Below are positions 32,815-40,940 of a stretch of 51,364 nucleotides of DNA, one piece after another; the first letter of the stretch is position 1; each line of letters starts with the position of its first letter. The DNA is from Oscillospiraceae bacterium (GTDB taxonomy: Bacteria > Bacillota > Clostridia > Oscillospirales > Oscillospiraceae): NCBI GenBank assembly GCA_017408915.1, contig JAFQTS010000080.1, forward strand, positions 1 through 51,364. Reading direction: 5' to 3'. Below the pieces are notes generated by a model. The model ran no database searches and was not told the origin of the DNA. It saw nothing but the letters and a program-made list of their open reading frames with translations. The position numbers and the translations under genes are program-made.

Positions 32815-33996
32815 TTACCATTTTTTATCTTCGTAAGGTGTACTCTCAACACCTGTAGCATTTAGCTTGGCAACCATCCCATCAAGTTTCCCGCGCCAAA
32901 GTTTTTTGAACCAGTCCGTATGTCCAAACCAACTCACAAGGGCAGGGCTGATCGCATAGTAGGTGCGAATGAGCGCTCGCCCGTACCATGTTTTCGCCAA
33001 AGTATAGTCGCGGAATCGCCGCAGTGTCCACACCTGCGGGCAGTCGTAGGAGCCGTAAACAGCAGTGGCAACATAGCAGCCGCCATTTAAATTCTTTGGT
33101 GTTATCGGCTCCACACTGGGGAGCGCAGGTGCAACGAACGTTGGGTCAATTTTTTTGATTTTTGAATAAGTATCCTTAATTTCGTTAATGTCTTCCTCTC
33201 TATTTCCAAGATAGAGCGACAACGCCTTCCCATTGGGATAAATCAGTGCATCCAGCCTATAAGTTATAATCTTCGCAAACGTTTTTAATCTCTCGCCGCT
33301 TTCTTTAGCTGAAATTCCTTTTTTAGGAATTGAAAAACGGACCATTGCTTCAGCTGTAAGCAATCTTTCCAAAACGATAGAAGCAAAGTTCGACGCAGCA
33401 TCAGCATGAATATCTGATTTTTCAGTTAAGATTTTCTTTGTTTCTTCAAATACTCTTAGTGCTGTCTCGTATACCAGCAGCTTATAATTCTCAACATCTC
33501 CCTCTTCAGCTGTGCTCTTGCTACGCCCCTTCTCCTCGCCCCTCTCCTGCTTATCTGTACCGTCATCGGGAACACTACGTATTGCTTTTATTGTTTCAAG
33601 ACTGAACGAAATTCTCATTCTTGCATATCCAGAGTCCTGGAAAAGGTACTCATTGAATTGATCAAGCGTTGGATTAGATTCGAGTTTTACCAGTGTCTTT
33701 TTTCTTTTCTCTTCCTCCCATTCGTTAAGTGCATCTGTCACCTCATGTTCAATCTCCTGAACCTCGGCAAAGGTTGTTGCCGCAGCATAGGCTTTTCCAA
33801 CGGTAGTAAACAGCGCTTTGTTGGATTCTTCATTCAGTGGAGATCCCATCGAAAACAAGAGACTTTTTGCCGCAAGCAACCACGCCTCTTTTACTTGTTC
33901 TTTTTCATTGACAAGTTCAAGACAAATCTTAACAGCCTCTTTGTATTTTTTTGCCGCATAGAGAGATTCTGCTCTTTTAAGTTTCGCTTCCATCAT
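32815..33996 (-). CDS. CFI-box C-terminal domain protein with TPR-like N-terminus
   Basis: A 393-residue protein, AT-richer in codon use than its neighbours. The N-terminus (LKRAESLYAAKKYKEAVKICLELV) looks like a TPR-type helical repeat. A long helical middle part has a charged, low-complexity insert near residue 160 (KQERGEEKGRSKSTAEEG). The C-terminal 90 residues start with GGCYVATAVYGSYDCPQVW and continue RRFRDYTLAKTWYGRALIRTYY, the CFI-box C-terminal domain I recognise from many bacterial proteins of unknown role. A single hydrophobic segment near 345 (TYYAISPALVSWFG) could touch the membrane. It is 15 nt behind the zinc-ribbon gene and shares its divergent promoter region. Confidence 0.7.
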   Translation of the reverse strand: MMEAKLKRAESLYAAKKYKEAVKICLELVNEKEQVKEAWLLAAKSLLFSMGSPLNEESNKALFTTVGKAYAAATTFAEVQEIEHEVTDALNEWEEEKRKKTLVKLESNPTLDQFNEYLFQDSGYARMRISFSLETIKAIRSVPDDGTDKQERGEEKGRSKSTAEEGDVENYKLLVYETALRVFEETKKILTEKSDIHADAASNFASIVLERLLTAEAMVRFSIPKKGISAKESGERLKTFAKIITYRLDALIYPNGKALSLYLGNREEDINEIKDTYSKIKKIDPTFVAPALPSVEPITPKNLNGGCYVATAVYGSYDCPQVWTLRRFRDYTLAKTWYGRALIRTYYAISPALVSWFGHTDWFKKLWRGKLDGMVAKLNATGVESTPYEDKKW

Positions 33997-34011
33997 GGTT
34001 GCTTCTTCTCC

Positions 34012-34218
34012 TCAATTCTCCACCGTATATCCGCAGCGGTTGCATTGATACGTTGTCTTTTTTCGTCCAAGGGCTCCTGCCGCCAAACCGACTGGGCCAG
34101 CAATCACCGCACCAAGCACTGCTTTTCCTCCACTAAAACCGCCTTTTCTCTCTCCAACAGCACGAAAATAACCGATACCACATCTTGGACACATTTGGAA
34201 ACTATAATCCTTTGCCAT
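34012..34218 (-). CDS. Small zinc-ribbon protein with Gly-rich hydrophobic centre
   Basis: A 68-residue protein. Two CxxC pairs (CPRCG near residue 10 and CNRCG near 59) frame a glycine-rich hydrophobic segment GGKAVLGAVIAGPVGLAAGA, so a zinc ribbon is split by a possible membrane hairpin or glycine zipper. GGAGG lies 7 nt before the ATG at 34218. It is first in a two-gene unit with the CFI-box gene and divergent from an XRE regulator. Function unknown. Confidence 0.65.
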   Translation of the reverse strand: MAKDYSFQMCPRCGIGYFRAVGERKGGFSGGKAVLGAVIAGPVGLAAGALGRKKTTYQCNRCGYTVEN

Positions 34219-34280
34219 ACCCGTTCCTCCTAATACTTTTTCGTTTTTTGGGGAATCTTCTTCGATTTTACTCAATCTTT

Positions 34281-34311
34281 GAGTATATGTCAATACTCAT
34301 AATATGAGTAT
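34281..34311. promoter_or_regulatory. Overlapping GAGTAT/ATACTC operators
   Basis: ATACTCAT-AAT-ATGAGTAT (34293-34311) is a perfect palindrome with 8-bp arms. GAGTAT-ATGTCA-ATACTC (34281-34298) shares its right arm with it. A further ACTC...GAGT pair (34270-34284) lies to the left. The cluster sits between the divergent zinc-ribbon and XRE genes and is the likely binding site of the XRE regulator. Confidence 0.7.
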
Positions 34312-34340
34312 GTTAGGATAAGCCGACAGGAGGTGAGGCT

Positions 34341-34562
34341 ATGGCAAGTTACAGGGAGCGGATGCGGGAAGTTCGGGAAGATGCTGATTTGACGCAAGCA
34401 GAATTGGGGAAAATCCTTGATAAATCTCAACAGGGTTATAATCACATCGAAGCAGGCCGCGCAGAACTGAAAATTGATGACCTTATCAAACTCTGCAAAT
34501 TCTATAATCTGTCTGCCGACTATCTCATTGGCCTCATAGACAAAAAGAAATCATACAAATAA
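34341..34562 (+). CDS. Small XRE/cI-type transcriptional regulator
   Basis: A 73-residue single-domain helix-turn-helix protein. The HTH is MREVREDADLTQAELGKILD followed by QQGYNHIEAGRAELKIDDLI, and the end DYLIGLIDKKK is typical of small SinR/cI-like repressors. There is no sensor domain. GGAGGTGAGGCT precedes the ATG. It is divergent from the zinc-ribbon and CFI-box genes and lies beside a palindromic operator cluster, so it probably represses both directions. Its stop codon overlaps the right copy of the 35-bp terminator repeat. Confidence 0.82.
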   Translation: MASYRERMREVREDADLTQAELGKILDKSQQGYNHIEAGRAELKIDDLIKLCKFYNLSADYLIGLIDKKKSYK

Positions 34563-34595
34563 AAGCCACACTCCCGTTGCTGGAAGTGTGGCTTT
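34561..34595 (+). terminator. Terminator and right direct repeat of the three-gene island
   Basis: A second copy of the 35-bp terminator found at 32773-32807, identical over its whole length. It ends the XRE gene. The two copies bracket 1.75 kb of AT-richer DNA. Confidence 0.9.
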
Positions 34596-34598
34596 ATT

Positions 34599-34633
34599 AG
34601 TGAAAAGTGAAAAGTGAAGAGTGAATAGTGAAA
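34599..34633. repeat. Five tandem heptamers AGTGAAA
   Basis: Five consecutive 7-bp units: AGTGAAA, AGTGAAA, AGTGAAG, AGTGAAT, AGTGAAA. It lies between the island's right repeat and the tRNA terminator. No coding role is seen. Confidence 0.8.
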
Positions 34634-34638
34634 AAGCA

Positions 34639-34668
34639 AAAACCCGATTGCTTTCGCAATCGGGTTTT
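34639..34668 (-). terminator. Terminator directly behind tRNA-Val
   Basis: A 13-bp perfect stem AAAACCCGATTGC/GCAATCGGGTTTT with a TTTC loop; on the minus strand it ends in a T run. Its first base overlaps the last A of the tRNA CCA end. Confidence 0.9.
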
Positions 34669-34743
34669 GGTGCGCGGTACAGGACTCGAACCTGTGACCC
34701 CATGCACGTCAAGCATGTGCTCTACCAGCTGAGCTAACCGCGC
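34668..34743 (-). tRNA. tRNA-Val (anticodon GAC)
   Basis: A 76-nt cloverleaf on the minus strand. The acceptor stem GCGCGGT/ACCGCGC, D-arm with AGCTCAGCTGGTAGAGC, anticodon arm CATGC-TTGACGT-GCATG, and T-arm ACAGGTTCGAGTCCTGT are all fully paired. The anticodon GAC reads GUC and GUU valine codons. The 3' CCA is encoded in the DNA. It stands alone, with a strong promoter upstream and a terminator right behind. Confidence 0.95.
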
Positions 34744-34756
34744 AGACAACGATGGT

Positions 34757-34785
34757 ATTCTATCGTAAAACTTTCAACTTGTCAA
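34757..34785 (-). promoter_or_regulatory. Promoter of tRNA-Val
   Basis: Minus strand TTGACA (34780-34785), 17 nt, TAGAAT (34757-34762), 13 nt before the tRNA 5' end. Confidence 0.8.
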
Positions 34786-34845
34786 CACCTTTTTTGCGAA
34801 AATATAAAATTTCTTCTTTCACCCCTACTTCTTGTGTCCCGTTCC

Positions 34846-34875
34846 TTGCATTGTGGACAGGTCTTGTGTTATAAT
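34846..34875 (+). promoter_or_regulatory. Promoter of the miaB-mutSL-miaA-hfq operon
   Basis: TTGCAT (34846-34851), 18 nt, TATAAT (34870-34875), about 60 nt before the miaB start. Confidence 0.75.
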
Positions 34876-34935
34876 ACCTTAATTAAAGTCGTATCATAGC
34901 GCCTTTCGTCGAAAACGAAGGGCAGGGAGGTTCTT

Positions 34936-36348
34936 TTGGAAAGAAATTTGGTTTTGGTTTCCGAGGAGGCAATGGCCCTCCAGAAGGAATTTACAAAGAA
35001 AATAAAAGCCATCCACGAGGGCGAGGGGCGCAGTCCCAAGGCCATGGTGGATACCTTCGGCTGCCAGCAGAATGTAGCCGACAGCCAGCACATTCTCGGT
35101 ATGCTGGAGGAGATGGGCTGCACCTTCACCGATCAGGCCAACGAGGCCGACATCATCGTGCTGAACACCTGCGCCATCCGCGACCACGCGGAAAAGCGGG
35201 TATTTGGCACGCTGGGCGCGCTGACCCACACCAAGAAGGCCAACCCCAAGCAGGTCATCTGCCTGTGCGGCTGCATGGCACAGCGCAAAGAGGTGGCGGA
35301 GAAGGTGCGTACCTCCTACCGCCATGTGGACTTGGTCTTTGGCCCGCAGGCGCTGTGGAAGTTCCCTCAGCTCCTCCATCAGGTCTACACCCGCAATGGG
35401 CGCGTGTTCTCCGTGGAGGATGAGCACGGTCAAATCGCCGAAGGTATGCCCGTTGTCCGCGAGGGGCGCACCCGCGCATGGGTGTCCATCATGTACGGCT
35501 GCAACAACTTCTGCTCCTACTGCATCGTCCCCTACGTCCGTGGTCGTGAGCGCAGCCGTGAGCCCGAGAAAATTATTGAAGAAGTCCGTCAGCTGGCGCA
35601 GGAAGGCTACAAGGAAATCACCCTCTTGGGTCAGAACGTAAACTCCTACGGCAAGGATTTGGATAGTAACTGGGACTTTGCAGACCTGCTCCGTGAGCTG
35701 GATAAAATCGAGGGAGACTATCTCCTGCGGTTCATGTCCTCTCAGCCTAAGGACGCCTCTTTCAAGCTCTTTGATGCCATGGCGGAGTGCAAGCACGTTG
35801 CCAAGCAGCTGCATCTGCCCGTCCAGTCGGGCTGCGACCGCGTGCTGCGGGCTATGAACCGCCCCTACGATAAGGCGCGGTATTTGGAGCTCATTACTTA
35901 CGCCCGCAAGGTCATGCCCGACTTGGTGCTGACCTCCGATGTGATTATCGGCTTCCCCGGCGAGACGGAGGAAGAGGCCATGGAGACGGTGGCACTGGTG
36001 GAGGAAGTCCGCTTCGATGCCCTCTTCACCTTTATTTTCTCCCCTCGTCCCGGCACGCCTGCGGCGAAGATGGACGACCCTGTGCCCCGCGCAGAGAAGC
36101 AGGTGTGGTTTGATAAGCTGTGCGATGTGCAGAACACCATCAGCGCAGAAATCCACGCAGGCTATGTGGGCAAGACCATGCGTGTGTTGGTAGATGGCGA
36201 GACGGACGATGCCCGTACGCCCCTTTCTGCCCGCACCGCAGGCGGCAGACTTGTCCACCTCACAGGCGACAAGGCCGCCATCGGCACATACCGCGATGTA
36301 CGCATTACCGACAGCAACACCTGGGCGCTGTTCGGCGAGATGCTTTGA
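34936..36348 (+). CDS. miaB: tRNA-2-methylthio-N6-dimethylallyladenosine synthase
   Basis: A 470-residue radical-SAM methylthiotransferase that adds the 2-methylthio group to i6A37 in tRNAs reading UNN codons. The N-terminal UPF0004 domain has TFGCQQNVADSQ near residue 40 with the first cluster Cys, followed by NTCAIRDHAE near 75 and CLCGCMAQ near 112. The radical SAM cluster is GCNNFCSYCIVPYVRGRERS near 193. A TRAM domain forms the last 65 residues. The start is a TTG at 34936 with GGGAGG 5 nt upstream. miaA, which makes its substrate i6A, is in the same operon. Confidence 0.93.
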   Translation: MERNLVLVSEEAMALQKEFTKKIKAIHEGEGRSPKAMVDTFGCQQNVADSQHILGMLEEMGCTFTDQANEADIIVLNTCAIRDHAEKRVFGTLGALTHTKKANPKQVICLCGCMAQRKEVAEKVRTSYRHVDLVFGPQALWKFPQLLHQVYTRNGRVFSVEDEHGQIAEGMPVVREGRTRAWVSIMYGCNNFCSYCIVPYVRGRERSREPEKIIEEVRQLAQEGYKEITLLGQNVNSYGKDLDSNWDFADLLRELDKIEGDYLLRFMSSQPKDASFKLFDAMAECKHVAKQLHLPVQSGCDRVLRAMNRPYDKARYLELITYARKVMPDLVLTSDVIIGFPGETEEEAMETVALVEEVRFDALFTFIFSPRPGTPAAKMDDPVPRAEKQVWFDKLCDVQNTISAEIHAGYVGKTMRVLVDGETDDARTPLSARTAGGRLVHLTGDKAAIGTYRDVRITDSNTWALFGEML

Positions 36349-36382
36349 TTGATTTGATTTTTGATGGAAAGGGAGGCGCCAC

Positions 36383-38980
36383 ATGGCAGAGCTGACCCCC
36401 ATGATGCAGCAGTACCTGCAGATAAAAGAGGAAAATCCCGGCACGATTTTGTTCTTCCGCTTGGGTGACTTTTATGAGATGTTCGCCGACGATGCCCGCG
36501 TGGCATCGAAGGAACTGGATTTGACACTCACCACCCGCGACAAGAATAAGCCCGAGGCAGAGCGCACCCCCATGTGCGGTGTGCCCTATCATGCCGCCGA
36601 TTCCTATATCTCCCGCCTTATCTCCCGCGGCTACAAGGTAGCCATCTGCGAGCAGACGGAAGACCCGGCCCAGGCCAAGGGTCTTGTGAAGCGGGACATC
36701 GTCCGCGTGGTGACGCCCGGCACCGTTATTGACGGCACGTGCTTGGAGGAGGGCAAGTCCAACTTCTGCGCAGGTGTGTACTTGGATGATGACTATGCCG
36801 CCGTGGCGGTGTGCGACATCTCCACAGGTAAAGCTCACGCCACTGCCTTTGCAGGCCCCGACCGCGCAGCGCAGCTGCAAAACGAGTTGGGCCGTTTCGC
36901 TCCTGCCGAGGCGGTGATGAACGAGGGTGCGTATTTCTGCGAAAGCCTCCGCACGTTCTTAAGCGACAAGCTCTCCTGCTATGTGGAAAAGCTGCCCAAT
37001 CACCGCTTCGCCATCGAGGGAGCAGAAAAGCTCTCCCGCCGTCAGTTCGGCGATGATACCATCGCCCGCCTCCCCCGCGACAACCCCGCCCTGCTGCCTG
37101 CGCTGGGGGCGCTGCTGGGCTATCTCCACGAGACGCAGAAAACTGACCTGTCCCACATTGATGATTTGGAATATTACCGCCGCGGGCAGTTCATGGAACT
37201 GGATTTCACCGCCCGCCGCAATTTGGAACTGACGGAGACACTCCGCAGCAAGGAGAAGAAGGGCTCTCTCTTGTGGGTGCTGGATAAGACCAAGACCGCC
37301 ATGGGCGGGCGTATGCTCCGCTCTTGGTTGGAGCGCCCCCTCCTCAACGTCACCGCCATCGAGCGCCGCAGCGGCGCTGTGGCAGCTCTCGCCGAGAACA
37401 CTGTGGCTCGTGAGGAGCTGATTCTCACCCTTGGAGGCATCTCCGACATGGAGCGTTTGGTGGGCCGCATCGTCTACGGCAGCGCGGGAGGCCGCGACTT
37501 GGCATCCCTCCGCAGCGCTATGGAGTCCCTTCCCATGGTGAAGGCGCAGCTTGCTGCCTTCCCCAAGGGTCGTCTCCATGAAATCGGTGAACAGCTGGAT
37601 GACCTTAACGATTTGTGCAGCGATATTGCCATGACGCTGGTGGACGAGCCGCCCTTCTCTGTCCGCGAGGGTGAGTTGATTCGTGACGGCTTCGACAGCG
37701 AGGTGGACCGTCTCCGCACCATTCTCCATGGCGGTAAGGACATTATTATCAACATGGAGGCCGCCGAGAAGGAGCGCACGGGTATCCGCACGCTGAAAAT
37801 CGGCTACAACAAGGTCTTTGGTTACTATATCGAGGTGTCCAACTCCTTTAAGGAACTGGTTCCCGAAACCTACATCCGCAAGCAGACGCTGGTGAACGGT
37901 GAGCGCTTCATCACCCAAGAGCTGAAGGATTTGGAGCACGACATCCTCTCGGCAGAAGGGCGCGTGACGGCGCTGGAATATGAGCTGTTTACCAAGTTGC
38001 GCCTCCATGTGGCGGCGCAGGCACAGCGCATTCAGACCGCTGCGGCACTGATTGCCGAGCTCGATTCCCTCTGCTCCCTCGCCGCCGTGGCAGTAAAGTA
38101 TAACTACTGCCGTCCCGTGGTGGACGAGAGCGGCGTCATTGAAATCCACGAGGGTCGCCACCCTGTGGTAGAGCGGATGCGGAGCGATGCTCTGTTCGTG
38201 CCCAACAACACCTACATGGGGGCACAGAGCGACCGCGTGGCCATTATTACAGGCCCCAACATGGCGGGTAAATCCACCTATATGCGACAGGTGGCGCTCA
38301 TTACCCTCATGGCGCAGGTGGGCTCTTTCGTCCCCGCCAAGGCGGCACATATTGGCGTGGTGGACCGCATTTTTACCCGCATCGGTGCAAGCGATGATTT
38401 GAGCGCAGGTCAGTCCACCTTCATGGTGGAGATGACGGAGGTCAGCGATATTTTGAAGTCCGCTACTGCCAACTCCCTCCTCATCCTCGATGAAATCGGG
38501 CGCGGCACATCCACCTTTGATGGTATGTCCATCGCACGGGCGGTGCTGGAATACTGCGCCGATAAGAAGAAGCTGGGCGCAAAGACACTCTTTGCCACCC
38601 ACTATCACGAGTTGACGGCACTGGAGGGCACGATTCCCGCCGTGAAGAACTATAACATCGCTGTCCGCGCCCGTGGTGATGATATCGTATTTTTGCGGAA
38701 AATCATCCCCGGCGGTGCTGACCGCAGCTACGGTATCGAAGTTGCCAAGCTGGCAGGACTGCCCAAACAGGTGGTGGACAACGCACGCATTATTTTGGAA
38801 GAACTGGAACAGCAGGCAGGCAAGCCTCAGCGCCCCGTGATTTCCGAGGATGACCAAGTATCCTTGGAGGCATTGGGGGAGAGCGCCGTCATTGACGCGC
38901 TGCGCCGTACGCAGGTGGACACTCTGTCCCCCTTGGAGGCGCTGAACCTGCTGTATGAATGGAAGCAGAAATTGCAGTAA
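36383..38980 (+). CDS. mutS: DNA mismatch repair protein MutS
   Basis: An 865-residue mismatch sensor. The mismatch-binding motif is FFRLGDFYEMF (residues 15-25) with the intercalating Phe and the Glu. The ATPase domain has Walker A GPNMAGKSTYMRQ near residue 628, the DLSAGQSTFMVEM loop near 671 and Walker B SLLILDEIGRGTSTFDG near 703, plus the THYHELT motif near 740. The start has GGGAGG upstream. It is 34 nt behind miaB and 10 nt before mutL. Confidence 0.97.
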   Translation: MAELTPMMQQYLQIKEENPGTILFFRLGDFYEMFADDARVASKELDLTLTTRDKNKPEAERTPMCGVPYHAADSYISRLISRGYKVAICEQTEDPAQAKGLVKRDIVRVVTPGTVIDGTCLEEGKSNFCAGVYLDDDYAAVAVCDISTGKAHATAFAGPDRAAQLQNELGRFAPAEAVMNEGAYFCESLRTFLSDKLSCYVEKLPNHRFAIEGAEKLSRRQFGDDTIARLPRDNPALLPALGALLGYLHETQKTDLSHIDDLEYYRRGQFMELDFTARRNLELTETLRSKEKKGSLLWVLDKTKTAMGGRMLRSWLERPLLNVTAIERRSGAVAALAENTVAREELILTLGGISDMERLVGRIVYGSAGGRDLASLRSAMESLPMVKAQLAAFPKGRLHEIGEQLDDLNDLCSDIAMTLVDEPPFSVREGELIRDGFDSEVDRLRTILHGGKDIIINMEAAEKERTGIRTLKIGYNKVFGYYIEVSNSFKELVPETYIRKQTLVNGERFITQELKDLEHDILSAEGRVTALEYELFTKLRLHVAAQAQRIQTAAALIAELDSLCSLAAVAVKYNYCRPVVDESGVIEIHEGRHPVVERMRSDALFVPNNTYMGAQSDRVAIITGPNMAGKSTYMRQVALITLMAQVGSFVPAKAAHIGVVDRIFTRIGASDDLSAGQSTFMVEMTEVSDILKSATANSLLILDEIGRGTSTFDGMSIARAVLEYCADKKKLGAKTLFATHYHELTALEGTIPAVKNYNIAVRARGDDIVFLRKIIPGGADRSYGIEVAKLAGLPKQVVDNARIILEELEQQAGKPQRPVISEDDQVSLEALGESAVIDALRRTQVDTLSPLEALNLLYEWKQKLQ

Positions 38981-38990
38981 GGAGGAGTTT

Positions 38991-40928
38991 ATGCCGCATA
39001 TCCAATGTCTACCGCCCCATGTAGCGGACTTGATTGCCGCAGGCGAGGTGGTGGAACGCCCCGCCAGCGTGGTGAAGGAGCTGGTGGAGAACGCCATTGA
39101 CGCCGGAAGCTCTGCCATCGTGGTGGAGATTCAAAACGGCGGCATGACCTATATCCGCGTCAGCGACAACGGCTGCGGCATTGCCTATGACCAGCTGCCC
39201 ACGGCCTTTTTGCGCCACGCTACCAGTAAGCTCCGTACCGCCAATGATTTAAGTGCCATCGGCACACTGGGCTTTCGCGGTGAGGCGTTAGCTGCCATTG
39301 CCGCCGTCAGCCGCGTGGATATTTTCTCCCGCGCCGAGGGCAGTACGGCGGGCGGCTCACTCCACATTGAGGGCGGCGCAGCAGAGGATGTGACGGAGAC
39401 AGGTGCGCCGCAGGGCACTACCATCTGCGTCCGCGACCTCTTCTATAACACCCCTGCCCGCATGAAGTTCATGAAGAAGGACAGCGCTGAGAGCGCCGCC
39501 ATCTCCGGTGTGGTGCAGCATTTGGCGCTGAGCCATCCCCATATCTCCTTCAAGCTCATCCGCGATGGGCAGGAAAGTCTCCACACTCCCGGTGATGGGC
39601 AGCTCTATTCCGCCATTTACGCCGCTATGGGGCGTGATTTCGCCCTGTCTCTGCTGCCCATTGAAGGGCGCGGCGGCGAGGTGGAGGTGAAGGGCTTCAT
39701 CACCAAGCCCCTCAACTGTCACGGCAGCCGCGGCAAGCAGGTGTTGTTCGTCAACGGGCGCTTTGTGAAGTCCCAACTGCTGACGGCGGCGCTGGAGGAA
39801 GCCTATAAAAATCAGATGATGAAGGGCAAGTTCCCCGGCTGTGTCCTCCATGTGACGCTGCCCCCTGAGATGGTGGATGTGAATGTCCATCCCGCCAAGA
39901 CGGTGGTGAAGTTCGTCTCCGACAAGGCGGTATTTGATGCCGTCTACTACACAGTGCTGGACACCCTCAACGGGGAAAAGCGCCCTGTGAAGGAAGAAAA
40001 GCCCCAGCAGCAGAGTTTCTACCGCTCCATGACGGCGGAGGAGTTCCGCGCCAAGAGCGCTGCCGAGACGAAAAAGCCCTTGGGCAGCTACACCACCGCC
40101 CAGCGCAGCACACCCGTCAGCGCACCCGCGCCCAAGCCTGCTCCCACACCCGCGCCGAAAAGTGCACCTGTGCGCCCTGCGGCTGAGCCTATTTTCGTCC
40201 GCGATGTGGCGGAGAAGGGTAAGCCCTTCACCTACACCGCAGGCACAACACGCTATGAAATCACCCCGCCCAAGGCAGAAGAGGTGAAGCAGGAAACGCT
40301 GCCGCTGCCCGCTGTGGAGACCCCCGTCCCTGTGGAGGTGCAGGAGACGATGCTGCCGAAGGAAGCCCCGTGGCGCATGGTAGGCGAGGTGCTGAAAACC
40401 TACATCATCTGCGAGGACGAGCAGGAAAACGTGTGGCTCATCGACAAGCACGCCGCCCACGAGCGGCTGCGGTTCGATGCGCTGAAGGCCGCTGACCATC
40501 CCGTTATGTCCCAGCCCCTGCTGACACCCTTGACGGTGTCGTTAGAGGCCGAGAGCTACGCCGCCGCGGTGGAGAACTTGGACACATTGGAGCGCTTTGG
40601 CTTTGTGTGTGAGGACTTCGGCAGCGGCACGCTGCTGATTCGCGAAATCAGCACAGAGGTGCGCTTGGAAGATGCCGCTGCCACGGTGGAGGAGTTGAGC
40701 CAAAAGCTGGCTACAGGCCGCGCCGACCCCGCCGCCGCGCGGGATGAACTCCTCCACACCATGGCCTGCAAGAGCGCCATCAAGGCGGGCATGACCACCG
40801 ATGCCAAGGAGCTGCAGGCACTGGTGGAGAAGGTGCAGGCAGGAGAGATCCTCTACTGTCCCCACGGCAGACCCGTGAAGCACAAACTGAGCAAATACGA
40901 AATCGAGAAGCTATTTAAGCGCGCATAA
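38991..40928 (+). CDS. mutL: DNA mismatch repair protein MutL
   Basis: A 645-residue GHKL ATPase that couples mismatch recognition to strand cutting. N-terminal motifs are ELVENAIDAGSS near residue 30, VSDNGCGI near 60 and GTLGFRGEALAAI near 88. A Pro/Ala-rich linker (about 345-450) precedes the C-terminal dimerisation and endonuclease domain. That domain has DKHAAHERLRFD, a variant of the DQHAxxExxxxE metal motif, as well as ACKSAIKAG and CPHGRPVKHKL. The ATG at 38991 directly follows GGAGG; an in-frame ATG inside mutS is not used. Confidence 0.95.
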   Translation: MPHIQCLPPHVADLIAAGEVVERPASVVKELVENAIDAGSSAIVVEIQNGGMTYIRVSDNGCGIAYDQLPTAFLRHATSKLRTANDLSAIGTLGFRGEALAAIAAVSRVDIFSRAEGSTAGGSLHIEGGAAEDVTETGAPQGTTICVRDLFYNTPARMKFMKKDSAESAAISGVVQHLALSHPHISFKLIRDGQESLHTPGDGQLYSAIYAAMGRDFALSLLPIEGRGGEVEVKGFITKPLNCHGSRGKQVLFVNGRFVKSQLLTAALEEAYKNQMMKGKFPGCVLHVTLPPEMVDVNVHPAKTVVKFVSDKAVFDAVYYTVLDTLNGEKRPVKEEKPQQQSFYRSMTAEEFRAKSAAETKKPLGSYTTAQRSTPVSAPAPKPAPTPAPKSAPVRPAAEPIFVRDVAEKGKPFTYTAGTTRYEITPPKAEEVKQETLPLPAVETPVPVEVQETMLPKEAPWRMVGEVLKTYIICEDEQENVWLIDKHAAHERLRFDALKAADHPVMSQPLLTPLTVSLEAESYAAAVENLDTLERFGFVCEDFGSGTLLIREISTEVRLEDAAATVEELSQKLATGRADPAAARDELLHTMACKSAIKAGMTTDAKELQALVEKVQAGEILYCPHGRPVKHKLSKYEIEKLFKRA

Positions 40929-40940
40929 GGAGAACACAAA

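Noticed and set aside
34668-34743. tRNA-Val 3' end as an integration site for the neighbouring island
   Set aside because: No second copy of the tRNA end occurs at the far side of the island and no integrase is present; the repeat found is the 35-bp terminator instead.
36959-39118. 719-codon open frame opposite mutS
   Set aside because: Same reason; MutS motifs on the plus strand are unmistakable.
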